DNA of 5,035 nucleotides from Proteobacteria bacterium UBA5122 (GCA_002415485.1 DHYU01000012.1:1-5035); one strand, 5' to 3'; positions 1-5,035 are shown, counted from the stretch's first letter. The notes: generated from the sequence alone by a model not told the origin. A program made the numbers and translations.

Positions 1-1376
1 CCTTCCTGCTCAACGAAAAACGCGGCGCCGTTGGTGCGATTGAAGCCCGTCACGGCATCCACGTGGTGCTGATCCCGACGCCAGCGCTCGAAACCCCAGC
101 CTACGAAGTCAAACGCGTCCGCATCGACGAACTCGACGGCAGCGACAGCCCGTCCAGTTACGAAATGATCAAACCGCTGGAAACTCCCGCGACCGAAGCC
201 CGCCAGGAGCGCAGCACACGCCGTGAAGAACCCGTCGTACGCAGCATTCAACCTGCCGCGCCCGCCCCTGCGCCTGCACCAAAACCTGCCGCCGCCCAAC
301 GCGAGGCCGAGGTTGGTTTCCTCAAGCGCCTGTGGAGCAGCCTGTTTGGCAATGGCAAACCAGCCGAAGAGACCACAGAAACACCCAAGACCGAGCGTAA
401 ATCAGAGCGACGTCCGGCCGGCGGTAACCGCCGCGATGGCAACAGCAACCGTCGCGATGGCAATCAACAAAATCGCAAATCGTCCAACCGTGACCGTGAC
501 CGTGACCGCGGCCGTGGCCGCCGTAACGAAGGTGACAAGTCAGAGGTTGCTGCTCAGAAGTCCAGCCAGGCTACCCCGTTAGACACAAGCGCCTCTGCAT
601 CTGAGCCAAGACAACAAACCGCTGCTGGCGAGCAAAACAACGAACGCAAGCAAGGTCGTCGTCGTGGCAGAGGCCCCAGCCCCGACTCGATCGACAACAA
701 CGACAAGACCGCCGCTGTAGAGACAGCTGTCGCACAACCACAGCAAGATGCCTCCAGCGACGAGACCGGTGACGAGCAACGTCGCAGTCGTCGTGGCGGA
801 CGTCGCCGTCGTGGCGGACGTGGTCGTGGCAACCGCGACAACACCAATCGCAACGAAAATCCACAAGCCTCCGGCAGCGAAGAAGGCGGCAACGAGCGTA
901 GCGAGCCGTCTTCCAATGAAGGCAGAAATAGCGGCAACGAAGGTGGACGCCGTCGCGAGCGCCCCACTGCCGATGCAAATGGTGCTCCACAAACTGGCGC
1001 CCCTCAACGCGAGGCCACAACTCCAGCAGCCATTGTCACTGCAGGCGACGTCAAACCGGCAGCACCTGCTGCTGCCCCAGAGGCCAACAAACCTGTCACT
1101 GAGGCTGTACGTCCTGCTGAGTCAAAACCAGCACCCAGTGCCGCGCCAGCCCATGAGGCAAAACCTGCACCGCAACCCGTTGTTGAAAGTGCTCCTGCGC
1201 CGAAACCTGTGGTCAATGCTGAGCCCGCACCCGCACCGCAGGCACCCAAGGTCGCGGCAGCCCCTGTTGAGGCCAAGACAGCCGTCAGTGAGTCGCGTCC
1301 TGCGCCGGAACAGCGCAGCATCGACCTGCCACCGCCGGCAGCGCCTAAACAGCCAACACCTACCGCTGATCAATAG
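1..1376 (+). CDS. rne: Ribonuclease E, C-terminal part (5' end outside window)
   Basis: Partial gene; the first whole codon is at 3 and TAG is at 1374-1376, giving 457 visible residues. RNase E is the endonuclease that starts mRNA decay and processes rRNA and tRNA precursors; its tail scaffolds the degradosome at the inner membrane. The opening residues (FLLNEKRGAVGAIEARHG, then LIPTPALETPAYEVKRVR) match the end of the catalytic half of known RNase E (E. coli has FLLNEKRSAVNAIETR). The rest looks disordered. A short hydrophobic/basic segment, VGFLKRLWSSLFGNGK (312-359), sits where the E. coli membrane-targeting amphipathic helix lies. Three Arg-rich blocks (about 393-536, 645-674 and 780-836, with RD, RG and RRGG motifs) probably bind RNA. 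From about 1021 the tail is Pro/Ala/Glu-rich. The conserved start identifies the gene; binding partners in the tail cannot be read. S1 domain and active site lie outside the window. Confidence 0.96.
   Translation, partial: FLLNEKRGAVGAIEARHGIHVVLIPTPALETPAYEVKRVRIDELDGSDSPSSYEMIKPLETPATEARQERSTRREEPVVRSIQPAAPAPAPAPKPAAAQREAEVGFLKRLWSSLFGNGKPAEETTETPKTERKSERRPAGGNRRDGNSNRRDGNQQNRKSSNRDRDRDRGRGRRNEGDKSEVAAQKSSQATPLDTSASASEPRQQTAAGEQNNERKQGRRRGRGPSPDSIDNNDKTAAVETAVAQPQQDASSDETGDEQRRSRRGGRRRRGGRGRGNRDNTNRNENPQASGSEEGGNERSEPSSNEGRNSGNEGGRRRERPTADANGAPQTGAPQREATTPAAIVTAGDVKPAAPAAAPEANKPVTEAVRPAESKPAPSAAPAHEAKPAPQPVVESAPAPKPVVNAEPAPAPQAPKVAAAPVEAKTAVSESRPAPEQRSIDLPPPAAPKQPTPTADQ
312..359 (+). other. 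Probable membrane-targeting amphipathic helix of RNase E
   Basis: The encoded segment VGFLKRLWSSLFGNGK has hydrophobic residues (V, F, L, L, W, L, F) spaced as on one face of a helix, with Lys/Arg on the other. It is the only strongly hydrophobic stretch in a tail otherwise made of Ala, Pro, Gln, Glu and Arg. It follows a Pro/Ala linker after the catalytic half. E. coli RNase E has an amphipathic membrane anchor (segment A) in the corresponding place. The role is inferred from position and composition. Confidence 0.7.
488..505 (+). repeat. Three tandem CCGTGA hexamers in rne
   Basis: Three perfect copies of CCGTGA lie head to tail inside rne and encode an Arg-Asp dipeptide repeat, followed at once by an Arg-Gly repeat. 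The period is a multiple of three, so changes in copy number would keep the reading frame. This is a coding microrepeat in the disordered, Arg-rich part of the scaffold. Confidence 0.8.
789..821 (+). repeat. 15-bp direct repeat, period 18, encoding RRGGR motifs
   Basis: The 15-mer CGTCGTGGCGGACGT occurs at 789-803 and again at 807-821, separated by one codon. It encodes two RRGGR units in the third Arg-rich block of RNase E. RRGG/RG clusters are typical of RNA-binding disordered segments. The repeat is in frame and is best read as a local duplication within the coding sequence. Confidence 0.8.
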
Positions 1377-1388
1377 CACCAGGTGCTA
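1374..1388. repeat. Palindrome over the rne stop codon
   Basis: TAGCACC-A-GGTGCTA is a perfect inverted repeat with 7-bp arms around one central base, and its left arm starts with the TAG stop of rne. In RNA it could form a hairpin of about five pairs with a small loop, just 5' of the terminator stem. No T-run follows it, so it is unlikely to terminate by itself. It may add structure at the mRNA 3' end or be incidental. Confidence 0.5.
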
Positions 1389-1391
1389 CTC

Positions 1392-1425
1392 AACAAAAAA
1401 CGCCCCGCAAGGGGCGTTTTTTGTT
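1392..1425. terminator. Bidirectional intrinsic terminator between rne and the phosphatase gene
   Basis: A perfect 15-bp inverted repeat, AACAAAAAACGCCCC / GGGGCGTTTTTTGTT, flanks the tetraloop GCAA. The core is a 6-bp GC-rich stem (CGCCCC/GGGGCG), and the A-run and T-run on its two sides give a U-tract in transcripts of either strand. On the + strand the loop GCAA is a GNRA tetraloop, which stabilises hairpins. It begins 15 bp after the rne stop and ends 26 bp from the stop of the convergent phosphatase gene, so it is placed to end both transcripts. Confidence 0.93.
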
Positions 1426-1451
1426 TGACACCATTTCAGGTTCAGTGCGAT

Positions 1452-1922
1452 TCAAAACCGACGTTTAATATCTGCCAATAGCCCCACCGACGCCGACTCC
1501 ACCAAATCGAGAACAAAATCAAAGCCTGACTGGCCGCCGTAATACGGGTCTGGCACCTCACGCGTCGGCGCGTCATCCGCGAAATCGAGGAACAAACGCA
1601 CCCTATCGCCATACTGTGGCGGGCATAAACGGCGTAGATTGGCGAGATTTTCCTCATCCATCGCCAAGACATAATCGAACAGCGCAAAATCATCGATGTG
1701 TACCTTACGCGCGCGTAGATGGTCCAAGCGCACGCCACGTCGCAAGGCCGTCTCGGTCGCACGACGATCAGGCGCTTCACCTACGTGATAGGCATGCGTG
1801 CCCGCAGAATCAACTTCAACTACATGGCTTAACCCTTCGTCTTCAAGCAATTTTTCGAACACTCCATGTGCGGTGGGTGATCGACAGATGTTGCCCATAC
1901 ATATAAATAAGACTTTAATCAC
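1452..1922 (-). CDS. Low-molecular-weight protein-tyrosine-phosphatase
   Basis: A 156-residue cytoplasmic phosphatase of the LMW-PTP family (Wzb/Etp/PtpA-like). It hydrolyses phosphotyrosine through a cysteinyl-phosphate intermediate. The P-loop CMGNICRS is at residues 8-15, with nucleophile Cys8 and phosphate-binding Arg14 (C-X5-R). The general-acid Asp125 is in PDPYYGG near the C-terminus, as usual for the family, and the length is typical. I chose the GTG at 1922 because a GAGG ribosome-binding site lies 7 bases upstream. An in-frame TTG nine codons earlier would add an atypical leader and has no clear binding site. The first downstream ATG would remove Cys8. The gene converges with rne across a shared terminator and diverges from the 90-residue gene. 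No tyrosine kinase or capsule gene is visible, so its substrate is unknown. Related genes sit near kdsB in pseudomonads (ptpA). Confidence 0.95.
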   Translation of the reverse strand: MIKVLFICMGNICRSPTAHGVFEKLLEDEGLSHVVEVDSAGTHAYHVGEAPDRRATETALRRGVRLDHLRARKVHIDDFALFDYVLAMDEENLANLRRLCPPQYGDRVRLFLDFADDAPTREVPDPYYGGQSGFDFVLDLVESASVGLLADIKRRF

Positions 1923-1926
1923 AAAA

Positions 1927-1933
1927 TTTCCTC
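1927..1933 (-). promoter_or_regulatory. Ribosome-binding site fixing the GTG start of the phosphatase
   Basis: On the minus strand GAGGAAA precedes GTG (1922-1920), with 7 bases between GAGG and the start. This spacing supports GTG over the upstream TTG at 1949, whose own upstream sequence has no purine-rich site. Confidence 0.75.
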
Positions 1934-2010
1934 GACTGACCCCGTGCAAAGAAGATAAAGCTTTTCTATCCTAAATTAACGGGTAGAATTGAAGCTACGT
2001 ATGTCCACAA

Positions 2011-2015
2011 GGGAG
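2011..2015 (+). promoter_or_regulatory. Ribosome-binding site of the 90-residue gene
   Basis: GGGAG lies 7 bases before the ATG at 2023. It is a strong, well-spaced site and is the main sequence evidence that this short open frame is translated. Confidence 0.75.
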
Positions 2016-2022
2016 ATGAGTC

Positions 2023-2295
2023 ATGACGGTAGACAACATCAATCTCAATCAGCTGCAGTCTTTGATCGGTCATCATGTTGATTTTGAAGGCCAAACCTGC
2101 CGCGTCATTGAAATCCTTGAAGACGGTCCATCATTGATTCTGCAAGCGGCCGACGAAGTCACTACCATCCAGCCGGATCAGCACGGCGAGGCTCACCGCC
2201 GAGTACCCTCCACTGTCACCGTACCGATCATCGACCGCTGCCGCACCAACTTCCATCCAGACTTTATCTCGCTGAACCTATACCACCTACTCTAG
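2023..2295 (+). CDS. Hypothetical protein, 90 residues, unrecognised
   Basis: I do not recognise the family. The ATG at 2023 has a well-placed GGGAG site, and TAG is at 2293-2295. The protein has no signal peptide or transmembrane segment, so it is probably cytoplasmic. Residues 14-50 alternate hydrophobic and polar residues (GHHVDFEGQTCRVIEILEDG, then LILQA and VTTIQ), suggesting a few beta strands and perhaps a small barrel. A polar stretch PDQHGEAHRR (51-60) follows, then a strand-like VTVPII and a C-terminal FISLNLYHLL. The two cysteines (26 and 73) form no metal motif. The gene is alone on its strand, diverges from the phosphatase and converges on kdsB with 6 bp between stops. It interrupts what would otherwise be a run of minus-strand genes. 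It is probably a real gene, given the binding site, the promoter-like gap upstream and the protein-like composition. No function is proposed. Confidence 0.8.
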   Translation: MTVDNINLNQLQSLIGHHVDFEGQTCRVIEILEDGPSLILQAADEVTTIQPDQHGEAHRRVPSTVTVPIIDRCRTNFHPDFISLNLYHLL

Positions 2296-2301
2296 AGCCT
2301 A

Positions 2302-3060
2302 TTAAGCACCAAAGCTGGCACGTACCCGGGCCAAGTCCTCGGCCGTATCCACACCAGCGCCGGTTGCCTCCATTGCTTCGCTGACGAAAATCTTTTCACC
2401 GTGCCATAACACGCGCAATTGCTCCAGCGATTCGATCTGTTCCAACGGACAGGCCGGCCATTGCAGATAACGCTTAATAAACCCTGCACGATAGGCATAC
2501 AAACCGATGTGACGGAAAAACTCACTGTTGGCGGGCATCTGCTGTGTTGAGCGGGCAAACTCATCACGATTCCAGGGGATCGTCGCGCGACTGAAATACA
2601 AGGCAAATCCCTGTTGGTCGCGCACCACCTTCACCACATTCGGATCGAACAAGCGCGCCACATCAGTAATCGGTTCACACACTGTCGACATCCCAGCCAC
2701 CGTGTGCTGCGCCAGATCTGCAGCCACCTGGCGGATCACCGCCGCCGGCATCATCGGTTCGTCACCTTGCAGATTGACGATGATCTCATCCTCGGCAATC
2801 GCCAGTTTATCGATCACTTCAGACAAGCGCTCAGTGCCCGACCTGTGTTGATCTGAGGTCATGCAGACCTCACCTCCGAATCCTGTCACCACATCGGCGA
2901 TACGCGTATCGTCTGTCGCCACCACCACATGCTCAGCGCCACTCGCCAAACCGCGCTCATAGACGTGCTGCACCATCGGTTTGCCCGCGATATCGAGCAG
3001 CGGCTTACCCGCCAACCGGGTAGAACCATAACGCGCCGGAATAACGACCTTAAAGTGCAT
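2302..3060 (-). CDS. kdsB: 3-deoxy-manno-octulosonate cytidylyltransferase (CMP-Kdo synthetase)
   Basis: This cytoplasmic enzyme activates Kdo: CTP + Kdo gives CMP-Kdo + diphosphate, the sugar donor for the LPS inner core. The protein is 252 residues, close to E. coli KdsB (about 248). Family motifs are in order: the nucleotide-binding PARYGSTRLAGKPL (8-21), VVVATDD (45-51), HRSGTER (72-78), the metal-binding NLQGDEP (96-102), FSRATIP (156-162), HIGLYAYR (184-191), EQIESLEQLR (207-216) and GVDTAEDL (236-243). I chose the ATG at 3060, preceded by GAGG with 6 bases between. A GTG four codons earlier (3072) overlaps that site and lacks its own. The start overlaps the end of ycaR by 11 bp, implying translational coupling. 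It is the last gene of the visible minus-strand operon, and no terminator hairpin is seen after it. Confidence 0.97.
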   Translation of the reverse strand: MHFKVVIPARYGSTRLAGKPLLDIAGKPMVQHVYERGLASGAEHVVVATDDTRIADVVTGFGGEVCMTSDQHRSGTERLSEVIDKLAIAEDEIIVNLQGDEPMMPAAVIRQVAADLAQHTVAGMSTVCEPITDVARLFDPNVVKVVRDQQGFALYFSRATIPWNRDEFARSTQQMPANSEFFRHIGLYAYRAGFIKRYLQWPACPLEQIESLEQLRVLWHGEKIFVSEAMEATGAGVDTAEDLARVRASFGA

Positions 3061-3235
3061 CGATTTCCTCACTGCTTAATTGGCGCGCCTCATCTTCCAG
3101 CATGACTGGAATGCCATCGCGAATCGGATACGCCAGACGATCAGGGCGACAAATCAATTCATTCGCGTCTTTCATATGCACCAGGGGCCCTTTGCAAATC
3201 GGGCATACCAAAATATCCAATAACTTTTTATCCAT
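3050..3235 (-). CDS. ycaR: Trm112-like small zinc-binding protein (YcaR family)
   Basis: A 61-residue cytoplasmic protein of the UPF0434/Trm112-like family, matching E. coli YcaR (about 60 residues) in length and pattern. Two cysteines form a CPIC knuckle (residues 11 and 14), a third lies in ELICRPDRLAYPIRDGIPVML (Cys29 in the ELIC motif), and the conserved YPIRDGIPVML core follows. Eukaryotic and archaeal Trm112 activates methyltransferases; the bacterial role is not established, so only the family is claimed. Only three cysteines are present, as in E. coli YcaR. The ribosome-binding site AAGGGG (3246-3241) lies in the last codons of lpxK, 5 bases before the ATG. The start is 2 bp after the lpxK stop, and the 3' end overlaps kdsB by 11 bp, so lpxK, ycaR and kdsB are almost certainly one transcript. 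Confidence 0.95.
   Translation of the reverse strand: MDKKLLDILVCPICKGPLVHMKDANELICRPDRLAYPIRDGIPVMLEDEARQLSSEEIDAL
3067..3070 (-). promoter_or_regulatory. Ribosome-binding site deciding the kdsB start
   Basis: GAGG on the minus strand, inside the last codons of ycaR, lies 6 bases before the ATG at 3060. It overlaps the alternative in-frame GTG (3072-3070) by one base, so that GTG is unlikely to be the start. Confidence 0.7.
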
Positions 3236-3237
3236 GT

Positions 3238-4260
3238 TTACCCCTTATTGGCAGCACGCTTAACCGCACTGACATGCTCTACACGCTGTAAAAATTGCTG
3301 TGCAAATGATGCACCAAAACTTGCCTCCACCGGCACCCACCACCAATCGTCCTGTGCAAAGCGGGCACACTTAACTGCATCCTTCTCCGTCATCAGCACA
3401 GGCTGGCCTGTGGCAAAACCAAAATCCGTCGCCACGTAGGCATGATGATCGTCAAACGCATGCGTCACCACATCGAGCCCTTGCGCGCTCAATGAATCAA
3501 AAAACCGCCGCGGATGACCAATCCCGGCCACTGCATGCACTGGCTGACCCACAAACTCCATGAGTGGTTTATGCCGATCCGTATGCACTAAATTCCTCGC
3601 CGCTCCCTGCTGCAGATACATCAACACCTCGGGGGTCGCCCCCTGTGGCGCGATTCCCAGTGGACCACCGTTGTTGATGACAAAATCCACCTGCTGCAAT
3701 CGAGTCGGCCGTTCACGCAGTGGCCCAGCGGGTAATAAACGGCCATTTCCGAAGCCACGTGCACCATCGATCACGACCAGCTCCAGATCACGCCTCAAGC
3801 GATAATGCTGTAACCCATCGTCGCTGATTATGATATCGCAATCGGAATACTCAAGCAGCGCACGCCCCGCCTGCACACGATCAGGCCCGGCCACCACCGG
3901 GCAAGCACATTGACGCGCCAGCAATACCGGCTCATCGCCCACCATGCGTGGGTCACTATCAGCCCTCACCTGTTGCGGCCAGCGCTGCGCCTCACCGCCA
4001 TAACCCCGCGTAATAATGCCCGGCTTGTAACCGGCCTGACGCAACAGCTTCACCAGCCATACGGTCAATGGTGTCTTGCCAGTTCCACCGACATTGATAT
4101 TGCCGACCACAATCACCGGCACCGGCAAGGCATAACTGCGCTTGATGCCGAGCGCAAACAACAGTCGCCGCAACGATGATAGACACAAAAACAGCGCCGA
4201 GAGTGGTAACAGGTAAACGGGTGCCTGATCGCTGTACCAATAGGCAGGGGCTTTACGCAC
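3238..4260 (-). CDS. lpxK: Tetraacyldisaccharide 4'-kinase
   Basis: This inner-membrane-associated kinase uses ATP to phosphorylate the 4' position of the lipid A disaccharide-1-phosphate, giving lipid IVA. The protein is 340 residues; E. coli LpxK has about 328. A hydrophobic N-terminal segment (about 15-38) is the membrane anchor. The P-loop GNINVGGTGKTP is at 53-64, followed by RGYGG (85-89), GDEP (108-111), DDGLQHYRL (147-155), VVIDG (162-166), LPAGPLRE (176-183), AGIGHP (245-250), FDDHHAY (269-275) and TEKDAVK (291-297). All expected motifs are present, including the DDG-QH and DHH segments that supply the catalytic Asp and His. The start is GTG at 4260, 12 bp after the exbD stop. No clear ribosome-binding site precedes it, so translation may depend on coupling with exbD. 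A later start would cut the conserved N-terminus. Its product meets the KdsB product in the next LPS step. Confidence 0.97.
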   Translation of the reverse strand: MRKAPAYWYSDQAPVYLLPLSALFLCLSSLRRLLFALGIKRSYALPVPVIVVGNINVGGTGKTPLTVWLVKLLRQAGYKPGIITRGYGGEAQRWPQQVRADSDPRMVGDEPVLLARQCACPVVAGPDRVQAGRALLEYSDCDIIISDDGLQHYRLRRDLELVVIDGARGFGNGRLLPAGPLRERPTRLQQVDFVINNGGPLGIAPQGATPEVLMYLQQGAARNLVHTDRHKPLMEFVGQPVHAVAGIGHPRRFFDSLSAQGLDVVTHAFDDHHAYVATDFGFATGQPVLMTEKDAVKCARFAQDDWWWVPVEASFGASFAQQFLQRVEHVSAVKRAANKG

Positions 4261-4272
4261 GCGGAAAAATAC

Positions 4273-4689
4273 TTAATCGTTGCCCTGGCGGGTAGCGATC
4301 GACAGTCGCACCAAGCCGAGCTGACGGGCGGCGTCCATCGCCGTAACCACCGATTGATGCGGCGACTGCGCATCGGCACTGATGATCACCGGAGGGGTTT
4401 GCCCTTCTGTCACCACCTGACGCAGCGCCTGCTTAAGAGTATTGAGCTGGGCATTCACCAACGGCTTTTCGTTCACGTAATACTGGCCCTTGTTGTCGAT
4501 CATGATCTCAACCACATCCTTGCTGACCTCAACCGGCTCATCGGTTGCCTGCGGCAGATCAATCTCGATCTCGGACTCTTCGCGAAACGTGGTCGTCACC
4601 ATGAAAAAGATCAATAACAGAAACACCACATCAATCAGCGGCGTCAGATTAATGCTCAGCTCTTCACGACGAAACTTGCGTAGATTCAC
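4273..4689 (-). CDS. exbD: ExbD/TolR-family proton-channel protein
   Basis: A 138-residue inner-membrane protein with a short cytoplasmic N-terminus, one transmembrane helix (about 13-33) and a periplasmic domain, as usual for ExbD/TolR. The helix carries the key Asp20 in LTPLIDVVFLLLIFF, the residue that takes part in proton translocation in ExbD and TolR. IEIDLPQA follows the helix, as in the family. With ExbB it forms a proton-motive-force-driven motor. ExbD and TolR cannot be told apart securely from sequence alone; the lpxK context favours the ExbD-type subgroup. The start is GTG at 4689, overlapping the exbB TAG by one base (TAGTG), with a GA-rich site (GAGAAAGAA) just upstream. The stop is 12 bp before lpxK, in the same reading frame as lpxK. 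No TonB or TolA partner is visible. Confidence 0.93.
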   Translation of the reverse strand: MNLRKFRREELSINLTPLIDVVFLLLIFFMVTTTFREESEIEIDLPQATDEPVEVSKDVVEIMIDNKGQYYVNEKPLVNAQLNTLKQALRQVVTEGQTPPVIISADAQSPHQSVVTAMDAARQLGLVRLSIATRQGND

Positions 4690-5035
4690 TATTCTTTCTC
4701 ACGCATGCCTGTCAGTACTTCCACCAGCTTGAGCGACTCCTGCTCCATGCTGATCACCAGCTCATCGACCTTGCGCTGAAAATAACGATAAAACATCAAC
4801 GCCGGGATACCGACCGCCAAACCAGCCGCCGTTGTGATCAGTGCCTCAGAGATACCACCCGCCAGCTCGTTGGCATTGCCCAGGCCCTGCGCCGTGATCG
4901 CGGTAAAGACCTTGATCATACCGATGACCGTACCAAGCAACCCCAACAGCGGTGTAATCAGCGAGATCGTGCCCAGGGTATTGAGAAAACGCTCCAGCTC
5001 GATCACCACATGGCGGCCGGTCTCTTCGATCGCCT
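4689..5035 (-). CDS. exbB: ExbB/TolQ-family motor protein, C-terminal part (5' end outside window)
   Basis: This partial gene reads in from the right edge, leaving 114 complete C-terminal residues. ExbB/TolQ/MotA proteins form the inner-membrane pentamer around an ExbD/TolR dimer. Visible are EETGRHVV, ERFLNTLGTISLITPLLG, the transmembrane segment LLGLLGTVIGMIKVF, then ISEALITTAAGLAVGIPALM. The Thr in LLGTVIG, the Glu in ISEAL and the second Thr in ITTAAG keep the spacing of E. coli ExbB Thr148, Glu176 and Thr181, which line the proton path. A charged C-terminal tail ends at TAG (4691-4689), overlapping the exbD start by one base, typical of a stoichiometrically coupled pair. An in-frame GTG at 5009 is internal, because coding clearly continues upstream of it. 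The N-terminal helix and promoter lie outside the window. Confidence 0.93.
   Translation of the reverse strand, partial: AIEETGRHVVIELERFLNTLGTISLITPLLGLLGTVIGMIKVFTAITAQGLGNANELAGGISEALITTAAGLAVGIPALMFYRYFQRKVDELVISMEQESLKLVEVLTGMREKE

Larger units (their letters stand above)
1923..2022. promoter_or_regulatory. Divergent promoter region (phosphatase / 90-residue gene)
   Basis: This 100-bp gap separates two divergent starts and has a locally AT-rich core (about 1949-1992) unlike the flanking genes, so promoters for both directions are expected here. On the + strand TAGAAT at 1984-1989 resembles a sigma-70 -10 box, but no good -35 box lies 16-18 bases upstream. On the minus strand TATCTT, with TTAATT 16 bases upstream, is a weak candidate. 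An 8-bp palindrome AAAGCTTT (1957-1964) lies near the middle. The promoter assignment is inference from layout and composition; the exact boxes are uncertain. Confidence 0.45.

Noticed and set aside
248..1428. Several long open frames on both strands over the rne tail (for example 748-1428 on + and 554-967, 571-1020 and 1004-1321 on -)
   Set aside because: The rne tail is low-complexity, with Arg, Ala and Pro codons that leave few stops in any frame. The products are repetitive shadows with no sensible domain, and one runs straight through the terminator.
1442..1780. Alternative minus-strand frame inside the phosphatase gene
   Set aside because: It is out of frame with the clear LMW-PTP sequence and shows no family motifs.
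1923..1949. Upstream TTG start for the phosphatase (nine extra residues)
   Set aside because: It has no ribosome-binding site, the family length fits the GTG at 1922, and GAGGAAA is correctly placed for that GTG.
2001..2069. Short + strand frame starting at ATG 2001, overlapping the start of the 90-residue gene
   Set aside because: It is only about 22 codons, has no binding site and ends inside the real gene. It could be a leader peptide, but nothing supports that.
3061..3072. GTG start for kdsB four codons upstream
   Set aside because: It overlaps the GAGG site that serves the ATG at 3060 and has no binding site of its own. KdsB proteins usually begin just before the conserved VVIPAR motif.
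3992..4379. Minus-strand frames overlapping lpxK and exbD (3992-4240 and 4113-4379)
   Set aside because: They are shadows of two strongly motif-supported genes, with no binding sites or recognisable domains.
1..5035. CRISPR array, insertion sequence, prophage, tRNA, rRNA or riboswitch
   Set aside because: I saw no spaced direct repeats, transposase, att-like ends or RNA gene patterns. The only repeats are short in-frame ones within rne and the terminator stem.

Overview
The window is a chromosomal housekeeping region of a gammaproteobacterium with moderately high GC. The evidence is an RNase E with a long disordered scaffold tail followed by a Kdo/lipid A cluster in the order exbB-exbD-lpxK-ycaR-kdsB, with a low-molecular-weight phosphatase nearby. 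As I remember it, this resembles the rne/murB/phosphatase/kdsB/ycaR/lpxK/exbD/exbB neighbourhood of Pseudomonas. The details differ, so I do not assign a genus.

Layout. Positions 1-1376 (+ strand) hold the C-terminal part of rne: the end of the catalytic half, then a long tail rich in Arg/Gly and Pro/Ala. A perfect 15-bp inverted repeat with T-runs on both strands (1392-1425) separates it from a convergent gene and looks like a bidirectional terminator. A low-molecular-weight protein-tyrosine-phosphatase gene lies at 1452-1922 (- strand). A 100-bp divergent intergenic region (1923-2022) separates it from a 90-residue unrecognised protein gene on the + strand (2023-2295). That gene converges on kdsB with only 6 bp between the stop codons. 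From 5035 back to 2302 (- strand) runs a tight apparent operon: exbB (partial, 5' end outside the window), exbD, lpxK, ycaR, kdsB. Its genes overlap or are at most 12 bp apart.

How the genes fit together. LpxK makes lipid IVA by phosphorylating the tetraacyldisaccharide-1-phosphate. KdsB activates Kdo as CMP-Kdo, which is then transferred to lipid IVA, so two converging branches of inner-core LPS synthesis are co-transcribed. YcaR is a small Trm112-like zinc-binding protein often found between these genes. ExbB/ExbD form a proton-driven inner-membrane motor of the TonB/TolQR type. The phosphatase and the 90-residue protein are separate transcription units.

The region is largely conventional. 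I see no CRISPR array, insertion sequence, prophage, tRNA or rRNA, and no convincing undescribed system. The most open questions are the 90-residue protein in its own flipped unit, the RNase E scaffold tail, and the close coupling of exbBD to lpxK.
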